A stretch of DNA of 64,000 nucleotides from Chitinophagaceae bacterium (GCA_020403425.1 JADBXR010000002.1:1-64000); one strand, 5' to 3'; counted from the first letter of the stretch, positions 18,154 through 27,724 are shown. Made by a program: numbers and translations. Notes: generated by a model from the letters alone, not told the origin.

Positions 18154-19779
18154 ATGAGATCCATATACACCTGGCTTCTCCTGTTATTGGTACAAACGGG
18201 CATGGCGCAACGTCCTGCCCAGGATACCGGTAAGACAGAGGGGAAACTATTAGAGATCATCTATGCCGACCGCCTGAATATGCAGGTGGTGGATTCCTTG
18301 CATAAATACGTTTCACTCGTAGGCAAAGCGCATGTGAAACAGGAGAACACCGATTTCTATGCCGACAGCGCCGTACTGAACGAGATCGACAATTCGCTGG
18401 AAGCTTTTGGCAATATCCATATCAACGATGCAGACAGTGTGCATACCTACGCACAGTACCTGAAATACCTGGGTAAGGAGAAAAAAGCGTTCCTCAGTAA
18501 AAAAGTAAGGCTCACCGATGGCAAAGGGGTGCTGACCACTGATACACTGGTGTATGATGTGACCCTGAAGATCGGCACCTACCTGAAAGGCGGTAAACTG
18601 GTGAACAAAAAAACGACCCTGACCAGTACGGAGGGATATTATTACGGGGATACCAAGGACGTGATCTTCAAGAAAAAAGTAGTGTTGGTGGACCCTGAAT
18701 ACAAAGTGGTGACCGATACGCTGCAGTACAATACGGGAACTGAGATCGCCACGTTCACCTCTCCCACCACGATTTACAGCGACAGTGGCCGCAGGGTGAT
18801 CAAGACCCGTCAGGGATATTTTGATATGAAGAACAAACGGGGTATCCTGAACAAACGTTCGGTGGTGGAAGACAGCACCTATACTTTTACCGCAGACGAC
18901 ATGGCGGTGGATGACTCTACCAAACTCAGTGAGTTCAGGGGCAATGCGGTGTACCGGGGAAAAGATACGGCACAGGGTTTTGATATGATCGCCAACAACA
19001 TCAAGACCGACCGGAAAAAAGACATCCTGCTGGCCACGGAAAAACCGATCCTGCTGATCAAACAGGGAAGGGATTCGATCTATATATCTGCGGACACTTT
19101 GTATACGGCGAGGCTGTCGGACCTGATGAAAACCCGGAAAGTACCTGTGATACGCGACTCCTCATCCGTGAAACCCTTATTGGATTCGACCAACCGATCT
19201 GACAGCAGCAACAACAAATATTTTGAGGCCTATTTCAATGTGCGGATCTTCTCCGATTCGCTGCAGGCTGTGGGCGACAGCCTGTTCTATTCGCTGCAGG
19301 ATTCTGTTTTCCGTTTGTTCCGTAACCCGGTGATCTGGGCCAAGGAGAACCAGATCACGGGCGATACCATCTATCTCTACGTCAAGAACAAGAAACCGGA
19401 GCGCATGTATGTGTTCGAGAATGCCATGGCCATTAGCCGAGTAGACAGCACGCAATACTTCAACCAGCTGAAAAGCACCACCATCAATGCCCTGTTTGAA
19501 GATGGCAATATCTACTATATGCGTGCCAAAGGCAATGCCGAGAACGTATATTACGGACAGGATGAACAGAACCGTTTTATTGGTGTGAGCCGGTCCACAT
19601 CGGATGTGATCGATATGCTGTTCGAGGACAAGAAACCCAAACGCGTTTCCTTTATCCGGAGTTTCGACGGAACCTCCTACCCCATGCGTGAGGTGAACCA
19701 TGAAGAACTCAAAATACGGGGGTTCAGGTGGCTGGATGCGATCAGGCCCAAGACCAAGTTCGACATCCTCGCCTACTAA
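18154..19779 (+). CDS. OstA-like (LptA/LptC-fold) periplasmic protein
   Basis: A 541-aa exported protein (signal peptide MRSIYTWLLLLLVQTGMAQ; an ATG 9 nt earlier is also possible). The mature part is a run of OstA-type beta-jelly-roll repeats: Asp-Ser-rich strands such as VKQENTDFYADSAVLNE, TLVYDVTLKIGTYLKGGKLV, TDTLQYNTGTEIATF and SEFRGNAVYRGKDTAQGFD. This fold carries LPS across the periplasm in LptA, LptC and the N-domain of LptD. It is larger than LptA, so it may supply several bridge modules in one chain. Closeness to lptD supports a role in LPS transport. Confidence 0.88.
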   Translation: MRSIYTWLLLLLVQTGMAQRPAQDTGKTEGKLLEIIYADRLNMQVVDSLHKYVSLVGKAHVKQENTDFYADSAVLNEIDNSLEAFGNIHINDADSVHTYAQYLKYLGKEKKAFLSKKVRLTDGKGVLTTDTLVYDVTLKIGTYLKGGKLVNKKTTLTSTEGYYYGDTKDVIFKKKVVLVDPEYKVVTDTLQYNTGTEIATFTSPTTIYSDSGRRVIKTRQGYFDMKNKRGILNKRSVVEDSTYTFTADDMAVDDSTKLSEFRGNAVYRGKDTAQGFDMIANNIKTDRKKDILLATEKPILLIKQGRDSIYISADTLYTARLSDLMKTRKVPVIRDSSSVKPLLDSTNRSDSSNNKYFEAYFNVRIFSDSLQAVGDSLFYSLQDSVFRLFRNPVIWAKENQITGDTIYLYVKNKKPERMYVFENAMAISRVDSTQYFNQLKSTTINALFEDGNIYYMRAKGNAENVYYGQDEQNRFIGVSRSTSDVIDMLFEDKKPKRVSFIRSFDGTSYPMREVNHEELKIRGFRWLDAIRPKTKFDILAY

Positions 19780-19850
19780 ACATCAACACCGGTACAGGAC
19801 ATTCAACAGAAAGGTAAACAGCTGCGTTTTTCACCGAAGTATATGGAGTC

Positions 19851-20402
19851 TCACCGCTTACTGAACTTACCCTTCATTTTATGCATTCGGGGATGTACAA
19901 CCTGCGATCTTCGTTGAAATCCATTACTTACCACGCTGATATTACCATCCACTTCCAGCATGGCAATATCCACATCCGAAATACCGGCGGCACCATGTTC
20001 GCGGACCGCTGCGGTCAGTTCTTCCAACGTGATCTCTGCCTCACGGCAATGTGCCTGGTTCACTTTTCCCTTGTAGATCAGTAACATGGCATCTCCCTGC
20101 ATCAGGCTACTGAGAAAACGGTTGCGATACAGCAATTTCTTTAACGTGAAGTTGGCGGCAAATAAGGCAGCTGCTGCCACCAGTCCTCCTTCCAGCGAAG
20201 TATCCGGTCCGACCATGGCATTCTGAACGGCATTACTGATCAGCAGGATGAAGACCAGGTCGATCACGGACAATTGGGCCAATTCTTTCTTACCAAATAT
20301 CCGGATGGCCACAATGATGAACAGGTACACCGCCAGTGACCGGATGGCGACGCCCACATACGGAAGATGCAGGAAAGACCCGCTAAGCTGAAGCAGATAC
20401 AT
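19851..20402 (-). CDS. DUF421 (YetF-like) membrane protein
   Basis: A 183-aa protein with three predicted membrane helices in its first half (LAVYLFIIVAIRIFG, VIDLVFILLISNAVQNA, GGLVAAAALFAANFTLKKL) and a cytosolic C-terminal domain (KVNQAHCREAEITLEELTAAVREHG... DGNISVV). This is the standard DUF421 layout; the KVNQAHCREAEIT segment is typical of the family. The biochemical role is unknown. It stands alone, downstream of the S9 peptidase gene and separated from it by a terminator. Confidence 0.9.
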   Translation of the reverse strand: MYLLQLSGSFLHLPYVGVAIRSLAVYLFIIVAIRIFGKKELAQLSVIDLVFILLISNAVQNAMVGPDTSLEGGLVAAAALFAANFTLKKLLYRNRFLSSLMQGDAMLLIYKGKVNQAHCREAEITLEELTAAVREHGAAGISDVDIAMLEVDGNISVVSNGFQRRSQVVHPRMHKMKGKFSKR

Positions 20403-20437
20403 AAGCGTGGATTAAATCTGTATCCTAATATACACCA

Positions 20438-20467
20438 AAAAGAGGCACTACTGCGAGTGCCTCTTTT
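20438..20467 (-). terminator. Intrinsic terminator after the S9 peptidase gene
   Basis: A perfect 12-bp stem, AAAAGAGGCACT (20438-20449) with AGTGCCTCTTTT (20456-20467) and a 6-nt loop, lies 23 nt past the stop of the peptidase gene. On the minus strand it ends in a T run. With A and T tracts on both sides it could work in either direction. Confidence 0.9.
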
Positions 20468-20489
20468 GATGATATTATCTACTGACCGT

Positions 20490-23414
20490 TTAATTGGTGC
20501 CCAGCCCCAGGTCCCTGCCTTTTAACACAGCGGGAACCCCTTCTGAGATCCATTTGGCAGGTTTCTCTCCTTTTAACAGATAGTCGAAGAACTGCTGCTC
20601 GCGGATCTGGATATCTTTCCGGTTCTTACGTTCGATCAGGTTATGCGCTTCGCCATTGTAGTTCAGCATCCATACTTTTTTGCCCAGCCTGCGCATGCCG
20701 GCATACATTTCAATTCCCTGGTACCAGGGCACAGCATCATCCGCATCGTTGTGCATGATCACCAATGGGGTGGTTACTTTGGGTAGTGAGAACAATGCCG
20801 AGTTCTGGAGATACAGGTTGGGTTTCTCCCACAAGGTACCACCGATACGGCTCTGTGTTTTCTCATACTGGAACTGGCGCAGCAGACCGGTACCCCAACG
20901 GATACCGCCATAGGCGCTGGTCATATTGGCAACAGGCGCACCCGCCCATGCTGCAGCATAGAGGTTGGTCTTGGTGATCAGGTACACGATCTGGTACCCT
21001 CCCCAGCTTTGTCCCTGCAAACCGATCTTGGTGCTATCCACATATCCCTGTTTCACCACGGCCCTGGTTCCACTGACGATATAATCGTATGCACCCTGGC
21101 CTGGATAACCTGTCTTATACCAGATATCCGGAACCAATACCACATATCCCCTACTCACAAAGAACGGAATATTCAAACGCGATGGCGTTGGCGCGGGCGC
21201 CAGGTAATTGTGCAGTGTATTGTTGTTACGCTCATAGAAATACACGATCATCGGGTATTTCTTTTTGGGATCGAACCCTTCTGGTTTATACAGGATCCCT
21301 TCCGCTTCCTTACCCGTATAGGCTTTCCACTTGAACAGTTCTGCTGTTCCCCAGTTATAGTCTGCCTGTTGCGGGTTGGTATTGGACAACTGCACCGCAG
21401 CGCTTCCTACCGGGTGCACATACATATTGGTTGACCGGGTGAATGTTTCTTTGCTGTAGAGCAACACATCCGCATTCTTGGCTTTCTGTATGGCAAACCC
21501 CATGCTCACAGGCTCTTTAAACAGTACGGACAGCGCGTTGTTCTTACCCAGGTCCAGGAAACCCAGACCAGCGGACTTATCCTTCTCATCAAACAAACGC
21601 AGCAGTAATTTCTGATCGGCCTTCAGGAATTTCTCATCCGGGTCGGAGCTTACATAACGATAGCTTATCTTATCTTTTCTGCCATTGGTGAGACATACAG
21701 AGGGCTCCGCACCAGCTATATCCACCCGCCAGATATCGTAACGGTCATAGATCAGCACGTGTTTCTCATCTTCCATCCACCTGGCTACGCCGTAAGCATT
21801 CGGATCGTCGGGTACATCATTCTCTTCGTCGCTCAGAGAAGTTTTGATGTCTTTGGCGATAGGGTATGTTTTGCGGGTATCGGAATTATATACAAAATAA
21901 CCGGCTTTACGCTCATCATAGTACAACAGGTATTTACCCGAATAGGAAGCCTGCAACAGGTTCCCCTTGAAATCCTTTTCGATCAGTTCTGAAGCGCCGG
22001 TCTCAGGATTTACACGGTAAATATCATTGTATACGAAACCCTGCCATTGACTGGCTACCTTTTTACCATAATCCGAAGAGGCATAAAACACATCCCCATC
22101 CCCTTCCTTTGTCTGTAACAACCCACGGAATTTTTCGTTGATCAGCTGTACCAGTTGTTTACTTTCCATATCGATGCGGGCAGGATAATTCTTGCGCAGA
22201 TCATTTTCCAGGTTCTTCAACTGCACTGGCTGAACATAATCATCATTGTAATGCCATACGTCTACGCTTACCCGGTCAAAATCTGGCAGGCTGGTATCTT
22301 TCACAGGCAGAATGGCCGCAGTACCCGCAAACAGACGTTTTCCGCTTTTACTGAAGCTGATAGCACCATTTTCACTAACGGTCCAGTTAGCTGCCAGTCC
22401 ATTGCTGTTCCTGTCGGCCAGCAGTATGGCACTATCCATGCCCTGTTTGTAATAATACAGCTTATAAAATTTCTGCAGCGATTTACTGCTGCTGTCACGC
22501 TCGGCCACAAATGCCAGTTGTGTACCGTCCTCATCCAACCGGTACCCTTTGGCATCGTTGAATCTTTTGAATACGGTTGTGCTGTTGCCACTGGCCAGGT
22601 CTATACGGGTCACCGAAGCCTGTGACCTGGCATCGCCTGTCTTACGGGTGGTCTCTATCACCAGCACCGTGCCCTTTTTATTGAAGAAGTATTCGCTCAC
22701 CAGTTTATAGGTCTTCTGCTCACCGGTCACCAGGTTTCTGACCACCAACTCTGTACCTTCCTCAAAAGGTTCTTCGGGAGCTTTGGGTGCCGACGCGCTG
22801 CCTCTGGGTCCACGCAGAACGGACAATCCATTCAGTTTGGCCTCGTTGGCCTTGTTACGGATGCTATCTGCCACACGTGCCAGGCTATCGGCCATATTCA
22901 GCATGGTGGTCAAACGAGCCAGTGAATCCTGCTCAGTTTTTTTTGCCGGTTCCGCCAGTGGTTTTTCCAATAGATATGCCAGCCAATTACCAGAATCATC
23001 GGGCACTTTGAAACTCTTGATCCGGGGAACTTTGGTGAGGTTCTCCTTACCCAGTTCCACAATGACCAGACTATCTTTGGGCATCTCATCTGCCTTCTTC
23101 TTCTTGATCCTGGCATCACGCGTATCCTTGAAAGCGGGTTTGATACGACATACCAGGTAACGGCTGTCATCCGTCATGACCGCCGCATACCCCCGGGCGA
23201 TCTGTTTCTTATAGAGACCATCGGTGGATTGAATGTACAGTACCGCATCCCCTTCCTGCGGGGTCACCGAATACGCCAGGTATTTACCATCGGAACTGAT
23301 CAAACGTTCACCAATACTTTGCCAGGCATCGTAAACAGAATGATCCAGGGGTTTCTTCTGTGCAAAAGCGACAACAGAAAGAAAGGAAAAGAAAAACAGG
23401 AACTTCTTTTTCAT
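20490..23414 (-). CDS. Prolyl oligopeptidase-family (S9) serine peptidase, exported
   Basis: A 974-aa exported peptidase. I start at MKKKFLFFFSFLSVVAFAQK, which gives a signal peptide; the frame stays open further upstream only because the 7-bp repeat there has no stop in that frame. An N-terminal beta-propeller (about 30-690) gates a C-terminal alpha/beta-hydrolase domain. The catalytic triad reads Ser803 in GQSWGG, Asp892 in HNDADDAVPW and His924 in GEAHNL. Such enzymes cut short peptides after proline or related residues in the periplasm. A variant -7 element (TATCTTCG, minus strand, 23435-23442) lies 20 nt before the start. A terminator follows the gene. Confidence 0.93.
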   Translation of the reverse strand: MKKKFLFFFSFLSVVAFAQKKPLDHSVYDAWQSIGERLISSDGKYLAYSVTPQEGDAVLYIQSTDGLYKKQIARGYAAVMTDDSRYLVCRIKPAFKDTRDARIKKKKADEMPKDSLVIVELGKENLTKVPRIKSFKVPDDSGNWLAYLLEKPLAEPAKKTEQDSLARLTTMLNMADSLARVADSIRNKANEAKLNGLSVLRGPRGSASAPKAPEEPFEEGTELVVRNLVTGEQKTYKLVSEYFFNKKGTVLVIETTRKTGDARSQASVTRIDLASGNSTTVFKRFNDAKGYRLDEDGTQLAFVAERDSSSKSLQKFYKLYYYKQGMDSAILLADRNSNGLAANWTVSENGAISFSKSGKRLFAGTAAILPVKDTSLPDFDRVSVDVWHYNDDYVQPVQLKNLENDLRKNYPARIDMESKQLVQLINEKFRGLLQTKEGDGDVFYASSDYGKKVASQWQGFVYNDIYRVNPETGASELIEKDFKGNLLQASYSGKYLLYYDERKAGYFVYNSDTRKTYPIAKDIKTSLSDEENDVPDDPNAYGVARWMEDEKHVLIYDRYDIWRVDIAGAEPSVCLTNGRKDKISYRYVSSDPDEKFLKADQKLLLRLFDEKDKSAGLGFLDLGKNNALSVLFKEPVSMGFAIQKAKNADVLLYSKETFTRSTNMYVHPVGSAAVQLSNTNPQQADYNWGTAELFKWKAYTGKEAEGILYKPEGFDPKKKYPMIVYFYERNNNTLHNYLAPAPTPSRLNIPFFVSRGYVVLVPDIWYKTGYPGQGAYDYIVSGTRAVVKQGYVDSTKIGLQGQSWGGYQIVYLITKTNLYAAAWAGAPVANMTSAYGGIRWGTGLLRQFQYEKTQSRIGGTLWEKPNLYLQNSALFSLPKVTTPLVIMHNDADDAVPWYQGIEMYAGMRRLGKKVWMLNYNGEAHNLIERKNRKDIQIREQQFFDYLLKGEKPAKWISEGVPAVLKGRDLGLGTN

Positions 23415-23508
23415 AACAGTGTTTTGTAGAGTTCCGAAGATAACCAAACAATGGAAACGAAGGGGGAGATTTGGATGAATGAGGATGGTGACCGGTGAAT
23501 AGGCCATC

Positions 23509-23583
23509 GTGAGTAGTGAGTAGTGAGTAGTGAGTAGTGAGTAGTGAGTAGTGAGTAGTGAGTAGTGAGTAGTGAGTAGTGAG
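23509..23583. repeat. Heptamer tandem array (GTGAGTA)10
   Basis: Ten exact copies of GTGAGTA (23509-23578) plus a partial unit lie between the S9 peptidase and EamA genes. On the minus strand this reads as a repeated Leu-Leu-Thr-Thr-His-Tyr-Ser frame, which is not a gene. Three copies of the reverse-complement unit occur 100 bp away at 23686-23706, so the two blocks form a loose inverted pair. Confidence 0.95.
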
Positions 23584-23643
23584 GGAACGCTGCGGGGGTG
23601 GATGGTTATTGCAGGGCGGGCTTTCGGGTCCATCCGTCTTGCC

Positions 23644-23706
23644 ATTCACTATTGACAATTGCCCATTCACCATCACTCCCCACAGACTACTCACTACTCA
23701 CTACTC
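23644..23706. repeat. Degenerate heptad array abutting the EamA stop codon
   Basis: Nine consecutive 7-bp units in exact phase: ATTCACT, ATTGACA, ATTGCCC, ATTCACC, ATCACTC, CCCACAG and three ACTACTC. The TAG stop of the EamA gene (23701-23703, minus strand) lies inside the last unit. ATTGCCC and ATTCACC are the same units as in the array at 54-144. Confidence 0.85.
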
Positions 23707-24570
23707 ACGAGTCCTTCTCACCCGCAGCATCTGTAGCACCACCGACAGGGCGATCAGTCCCACGCCCGGGTAAAAAGAGGGCGAGAGGGACGCATTTTCA
23801 TGGAACAAGAAGAAAGCCATCAGGATCCCATACACAGGTTCCAGGTTCAGGCTCAGGTTCTGGGTAAAAGCGGATACTTTTTTGAGGGACTGCAACATCA
23901 GGTCCATCGCCAGCACCGTACAAAGCCAGCTGAGGATCAGGAGCCAGAGCCAGTCGCCGGCCGTGGGCAATAGATAGACGGGTGGAAAATAATGCAGGTA
24001 TAGCGGCATACCCAGGGTAAGTAGCAGCAAACCGCCGCTCAGTTCATACAGCATCATGGTCTTGGAATCGGTAACGGTCACATAACGTTTGTTCAATACC
24101 GAGAAAAGAGCGGCCAGGATGGCCGACAACAGACCTACCAGTATGCCCGAACGGTAGCGCATATCAAAATGAAAGATCAGGTAAATACCCAGCAGGCTCA
24201 ACAAACCCAGTCCTATCTCGGCACGGCTGATCTTTTTGGCGGTGAACAGTGGCTCCAGCAAAGCGGTGAAAAAACCGACAGAAGCAAAACAGACCAGCCC
24301 GATGGACACATTGGCCATTTTGATGCTGCCGTAAAAAAATACCCAGTGTAATGCGATCAGACTTCCTACACCCATCAAACGGTATACTGCAGCGGCAGTA
24401 ACCTTACCCAATTGTTTCCTGTACCGAAGCCAGGCATACAATGTGACCACAGTGATGGCGATCCGGTACCATACGAGCAAGCCCTCATTCAGGCCTATGA
24501 GTTTACCAAGGATGCCGGTAAAACCTGCAAGAAATATGGCCAGGTGTAATTTGATGAGTGCCTGCTTCAT
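23701..24570 (-). CDS. EamA/DMT-family membrane transporter
   Basis: A 289-aa protein with about ten membrane helices arranged as two five-helix EamA halves (ending near AFTQNLSLNLEPVYGILMAFFLF, a typical second-half signature). I start at MKQALIKLHLAIFLAGFTG; eight earlier residues are unlikely. Members export amino acids, nucleosides or other small metabolites, and the substrate cannot be inferred here. The last codons and stop run into the heptad repeat. It follows dpm1 on the minus strand. Confidence 0.9.
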   Translation of the reverse strand: MKQALIKLHLAIFLAGFTGILGKLIGLNEGLLVWYRIAITVVTLYAWLRYRKQLGKVTAAAVYRLMGVGSLIALHWVFFYGSIKMANVSIGLVCFASVGFFTALLEPLFTAKKISRAEIGLGLLSLLGIYLIFHFDMRYRSGILVGLLSAILAALFSVLNKRYVTVTDSKTMMLYELSGGLLLLTLGMPLYLHYFPPVYLLPTAGDWLWLLILSWLCTVLAMDLMLQSLKKVSAFTQNLSLNLEPVYGILMAFFLFHENASLSPSFYPGVGLIALSVVLQMLRVRRTRE

Positions 24571-24670
24571 AGGCCAAAGAAAACGAATATTCACGGACAG
24601 ACACGCAATCTGTAAGGATCACTGAACATAATTCATCGGGGAACGGAGGTACGAATAAGAAACGCTGGGT

Positions 24671-25414
24671 TCAGGCGTTCTTCAATCGCTTGCGGTAATT
24701 ACTGAAAAGGCTCTTCAACTGGATACGGAGCACACCCAATACCCCTTCTTTAATGATACCCTTGCTCATTTTGCTGATACCGATCTTACGGTCAACAAAT
24801 GTGATGGGCACTTCCTTGATCTTGAAGCCCAGTTTCCAGGCGGCGAATTTCATCTCGATCTGGAAAGCATATCCTACAAACTGGATCATATCAAAATTGA
24901 TCGCTTCCAGTACTTTTCTTGAGTAACACACGAAGCCGGCAGTAGGATCGTTCACCGGCATCCAGGTAAGTATTTTGGTGTACAAAGCGCCGCCGCGGGA
25001 ATACAGTTGCCTGTCCCAGGGCCAGTTCTCTGTTTTACCACCAGGCACATAGCGACTACCAACAGCCAGATCGGCGCCCTCCTGTTTACAGGCATGATAT
25101 AGTCGTTCCAGGTCGGCGGGATTGTGCGAGAAATCGGCATCCATCTCAAAAATATAGGCATATCCGCGGGCGAGGCTCCACTTGAATCCATGGATATAAG
25201 CGGTACCCAGCCCCAGTTTACCTTTTCTTTCTTCCAGGAACAGTTGACCGGGATAACGGGTCATCAGCTCCCGTACGATGTTGGCCGTACCATCGGGAGA
25301 CCCGTCATCGATCACCAATACATGGTAACCCTGGCCGAGATCGAAAACGGCCGTAATGATAGCGGAAATGTTTTCCTTCTCATTGTACGTGGGTATGATA
25401 ACTATTTTTTCCAG
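24671..25414 (-). CDS. Polyprenol monophosphomannose synthase-like GT2 glycosyltransferase
   Basis: A Dpm1-like family 2 glycosyltransferase, about 247 aa, that moves a sugar (usually mannose) from a nucleotide donor to a polyprenyl phosphate at the inner membrane. The first ATG/GTG/TTG-type start (25318) falls at VIDDGSPDGT and would remove the donor-binding strand. The frame upstream encodes the conserved LEKIVIIPTYNEKENI, and a CTG at 25414 sits exactly where relatives have Met. No ATG, GTG or TTG exists between that CTG and the upstream in-frame stop. I therefore extend the gene to CTG. Catalytic DDG and the EMDADFSHNP motif are present. Confidence 0.85.
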   Translation of the reverse strand: MEKIVIIPTYNEKENISAIITAVFDLGQGYHVLVIDDGSPDGTANIVRELMTRYPGQLFLEERKGKLGLGTAYIHGFKWSLARGYAYIFEMDADFSHNPADLERLYHACKQEGADLAVGSRYVPGGKTENWPWDRQLYSRGGALYTKILTWMPVNDPTAGFVCYSRKVLEAINFDMIQFVGYAFQIEMKFAAWKLGFKIKEVPITFVDRKIGISKMSKGIIKEGVLGVLRIQLKSLFSNYRKRLKNA

Positions 25415-25498
25415 GTATGGGGGTATGTATGAGTGGCTAAGTTACAATTAAGATCGTTTTCGGATGGGAAAAGTATTCTCAGAAATTGCTATTTTCTA

Positions 25499-26269
25499 TC
25501 AGGGTTTCTTAAGCAGCGTACGGTTCAGTATTTCGGTCAGCTTCTGTTTGGTGTTCATGGCAAAGTCACCCTTCATCATCCAGTCATAATACTGGGGTTC
25601 TTCCTTCAGTACCTGCACAACGGGTTTGCCCTTGTGTTTTCCGAAGTTGAATATTTCCACTCCTTTGTCCTTGATGAACCTGCGGGCAAAGTCAACGATA
25701 TCATCTTCTCCCGTGAACTTCACGATGCTCTCCACGGTATTACCGATCTGCGGGTAACGCTCCACCTGTGCTTCCAGCACTTCCCAGGTAGCTATTGCAT
25801 CCACTTCGGCACTGTGGGCGCCATCGAGACTTTTCTGGCAATAGAACTTATAGGCTGCGCTCAGGGTACGCTGCTCCATCATGTGAAACACTTTCTGTAC
25901 ATCCACCAACTTACGGCCATCGATATTGAAATCCATCCCGATACGCAGGAACTCTTCGATCAGCATGGGTATATCGAAACGGTTACTGTTATAACCGCCC
26001 AGGTCACAGTTCTCGATGAACTGTTTCAATTCATTGGCGGCTTGTTTGAAAGTGGGTGCGTCTTTCACCATTTCATCCGTAATACCGTGTATATCACTCG
26101 AAGCCTGCGGGATCGGCATTTCGGGATTGATCAGTTTACGCTTTACCTGGCGGCTGCCATCGGGCGATATCTTAACGATCGCGATCTCTACGATACGGTC
26201 GGTACTGATGTTGATACCGGTGGTTTCCAGATCGACAAAAGCGATCGGACGGGTTAATTGCAATTTCAT
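25499..26269 (-). CDS. DnaQ-like 3'-5' exonuclease
   Basis: A 256-aa DEDDh exonuclease. Exo I is FVDLETTGIN (Asp13, Glu15), Exo II lies in GGYNSNRFDIPML and Exo III in AHSAEVDAIAT (His and Asp). The C-terminal ~70 residues (FNFGKHKGKPVVQVLKEEP ... YYDWMMKGDF) form the small domain that often follows such exonucleases in Bacteroidota. It may act in proofreading or DNA repair. It is not obviously tied to a polymerase here. It lies 21 bp after mpl in the same direction. Confidence 0.9.
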   Translation of the reverse strand: MKLQLTRPIAFVDLETTGINISTDRIVEIAIVKISPDGSRQVKRKLINPEMPIPQASSDIHGITDEMVKDAPTFKQAANELKQFIENCDLGGYNSNRFDIPMLIEEFLRIGMDFNIDGRKLVDVQKVFHMMEQRTLSAAYKFYCQKSLDGAHSAEVDAIATWEVLEAQVERYPQIGNTVESIVKFTGEDDIVDFARRFIKDKGVEIFNFGKHKGKPVVQVLKEEPQYYDWMMKGDFAMNTKQKLTEILNRTLLKKP

Positions 26270-26290
26270 TAGCAGGGTACAGTTCTTTTC

Positions 26291-27649
26291 TTATTGGGTG
26301 ATCTGTCGGGCAAAAGTAAGCATATCTATGCCATCATAATTACCACTACTCATTAAAACGAGGTTACTGTTCTCAAATGACTGTTTCTGAAGCCAATCCT
26401 GCAGTTCTTCCCTGCGGTTCATCACCAGCAGTCCTTTTTTGCCAAAACCGGCGATCACTTTTTCAGCGGGCAGGTTGGGCATACGTTTCAGTTCCAGTGC
26501 ATGTTGGGAATAAAATACCACGGCCGCATCGGCCTTGTCCATGGCTCCCTGGTACTCCTGCATGAACTGCTCGTTCAGGCTGCTGTAGGTATGCAGTTCC
26601 AGCACAGCCACCAGTTTGCGGTCGGGGTACTGCTGTTTAACAGCTTCGATGGTGGCTTTTACCTTACTGGGTGCATGTGCAAAGTCGCGGTACACATTCG
26701 TGGTGGAACCGGATGCCAGTAATTCCAGACGTTTGGCGGCACCGGTAAAACCGGAGATGGCCTGTACAAATGCTTCAGCGCTGACGCCCAGTTCCCGACA
26801 GGCGTAATAAGCAGCGGTCAGGTTCATGAGGTTATGGTTACCAAACACTTTCAGGGTGCCGGTGACGCCTTCTATGGTAACGGATGTCTGTCCGTTGGTG
26901 ATGGTATGTTCCGGGACCGCATAGGGTTGGTAGCGGATATCCTCCCGCCGGTTCTCTTCCACCAGTTTCCGCAATACGGGATCGGACTCGTTGTAGATGA
27001 GCAGGCCGCCCTCTTCGATCTTTCGGATAAAGATCACGAACTGCTCCAGGTAAAATGGAAAAGTGGGAAATACGTTGATATGGTCCCAGGCGATCCCCGT
27101 GAGGATGGCCACATGCGGATACAGGAAATGGAACTTGGGCTTTTTTTCCAGGGTGCTGGCAGGATATTCGTCGCCCTCACAGACGATGACCGGTGCATCG
27201 GTAATGTTCACCGATTGATCGAACCCCTCCAGCCTGGCCCCTACCAGATAGTCAAAATCCTGTCCCAGTTGCTTCAGCACATGCATGATCATGCTGGTGG
27301 TGGTGGTCTTTCCATGGCTGCCGCCCACTACCACACGCTTTTTCTGGCGGCTCTCATGATAAATATATTCGGGGAAGGAATAGATCTTCAATCCAAGTTC
27401 CTGTGCCCGGGCCAGTTCCGGATTGTCGCTTTTGGCATGCATACCCAGGATCACAGCATCTATATCCTTGGTAATCAATGCAGGTTGCCAACCAATCTGT
27501 ACCGGTAGCAAACCTTCTGCAGCCAGGTTACCCTTGGCAGGCTCAAAGATCTCATCGTCTGTACCTGTTACCTGATACCCTTTCCTGTGTAAAGCAATGG
27601 CCAACTGGTGCATTACACTGCCCCCTATTGAAATAAAATGAACCCGCAT
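26291..27649 (-). CDS. mpl: UDP-N-acetylmuramate:L-alanyl-gamma-D-glutamyl-meso-diaminopimelate ligase
   Basis: A 452-aa Mur ligase of the Mpl type. It joins recovered tripeptide to UDP-MurNAc, returning wall peptides to synthesis. The N-terminal Rossmann part begins MRVHFISIGGSVMHQLAIAL, the hallmark of Mpl as opposed to MurC. The ATP-binding loop is GGSHGKTTTT (109-118), and the central motif CEGDEYPAS and the C-terminal DFAHAPSK follow. Length fits Mpl. Together with NamZ (42.5 kb) and the amidase (16.1 kb) it points to active muropeptide recycling. Confidence 0.94.
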   Translation of the reverse strand: MRVHFISIGGSVMHQLAIALHRKGYQVTGTDDEIFEPAKGNLAAEGLLPVQIGWQPALITKDIDAVILGMHAKSDNPELARAQELGLKIYSFPEYIYHESRQKKRVVVGGSHGKTTTTSMIMHVLKQLGQDFDYLVGARLEGFDQSVNITDAPVIVCEGDEYPASTLEKKPKFHFLYPHVAILTGIAWDHINVFPTFPFYLEQFVIFIRKIEEGGLLIYNESDPVLRKLVEENRREDIRYQPYAVPEHTITNGQTSVTIEGVTGTLKVFGNHNLMNLTAAYYACRELGVSAEAFVQAISGFTGAAKRLELLASGSTTNVYRDFAHAPSKVKATIEAVKQQYPDRKLVAVLELHTYSSLNEQFMQEYQGAMDKADAAVVFYSQHALELKRMPNLPAEKVIAGFGKKGLLVMNRREELQDWLQKQSFENSNLVLMSSGNYDGIDMLTFARQITQ

Positions 27650-27724
27650 ACGTTATTATTTAGTTCCGGTAGGTAAATTAACAAAATGTGAACGCGAGAT
27701 AAGCAACGTTTACATCTGAAAGTT

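Noticed and set aside
20438..20467. REP element
   Set aside because: Sequence differs from the palindromes near the RAYT gene, and the A/T tracts and position after a stop codon fit a terminator.
23308..23694. Open frame with repeated Leu-Leu-Thr-Thr-His-Tyr-Ser
   Set aside because: It is the translation of the GTGAGTA array, which lacks stops in that frame; the same applies to the upstream extension of the S9 peptidase frame.
23509..23706. CRISPR array
   Set aside because: Units are 7 bp without spacers of 30 nt, and no cas gene is in the window.
25433..26257. 274-codon plus-strand open frame
   Set aside because: Antisense to the DnaQ-like exonuclease; no signal, domain or promoter.
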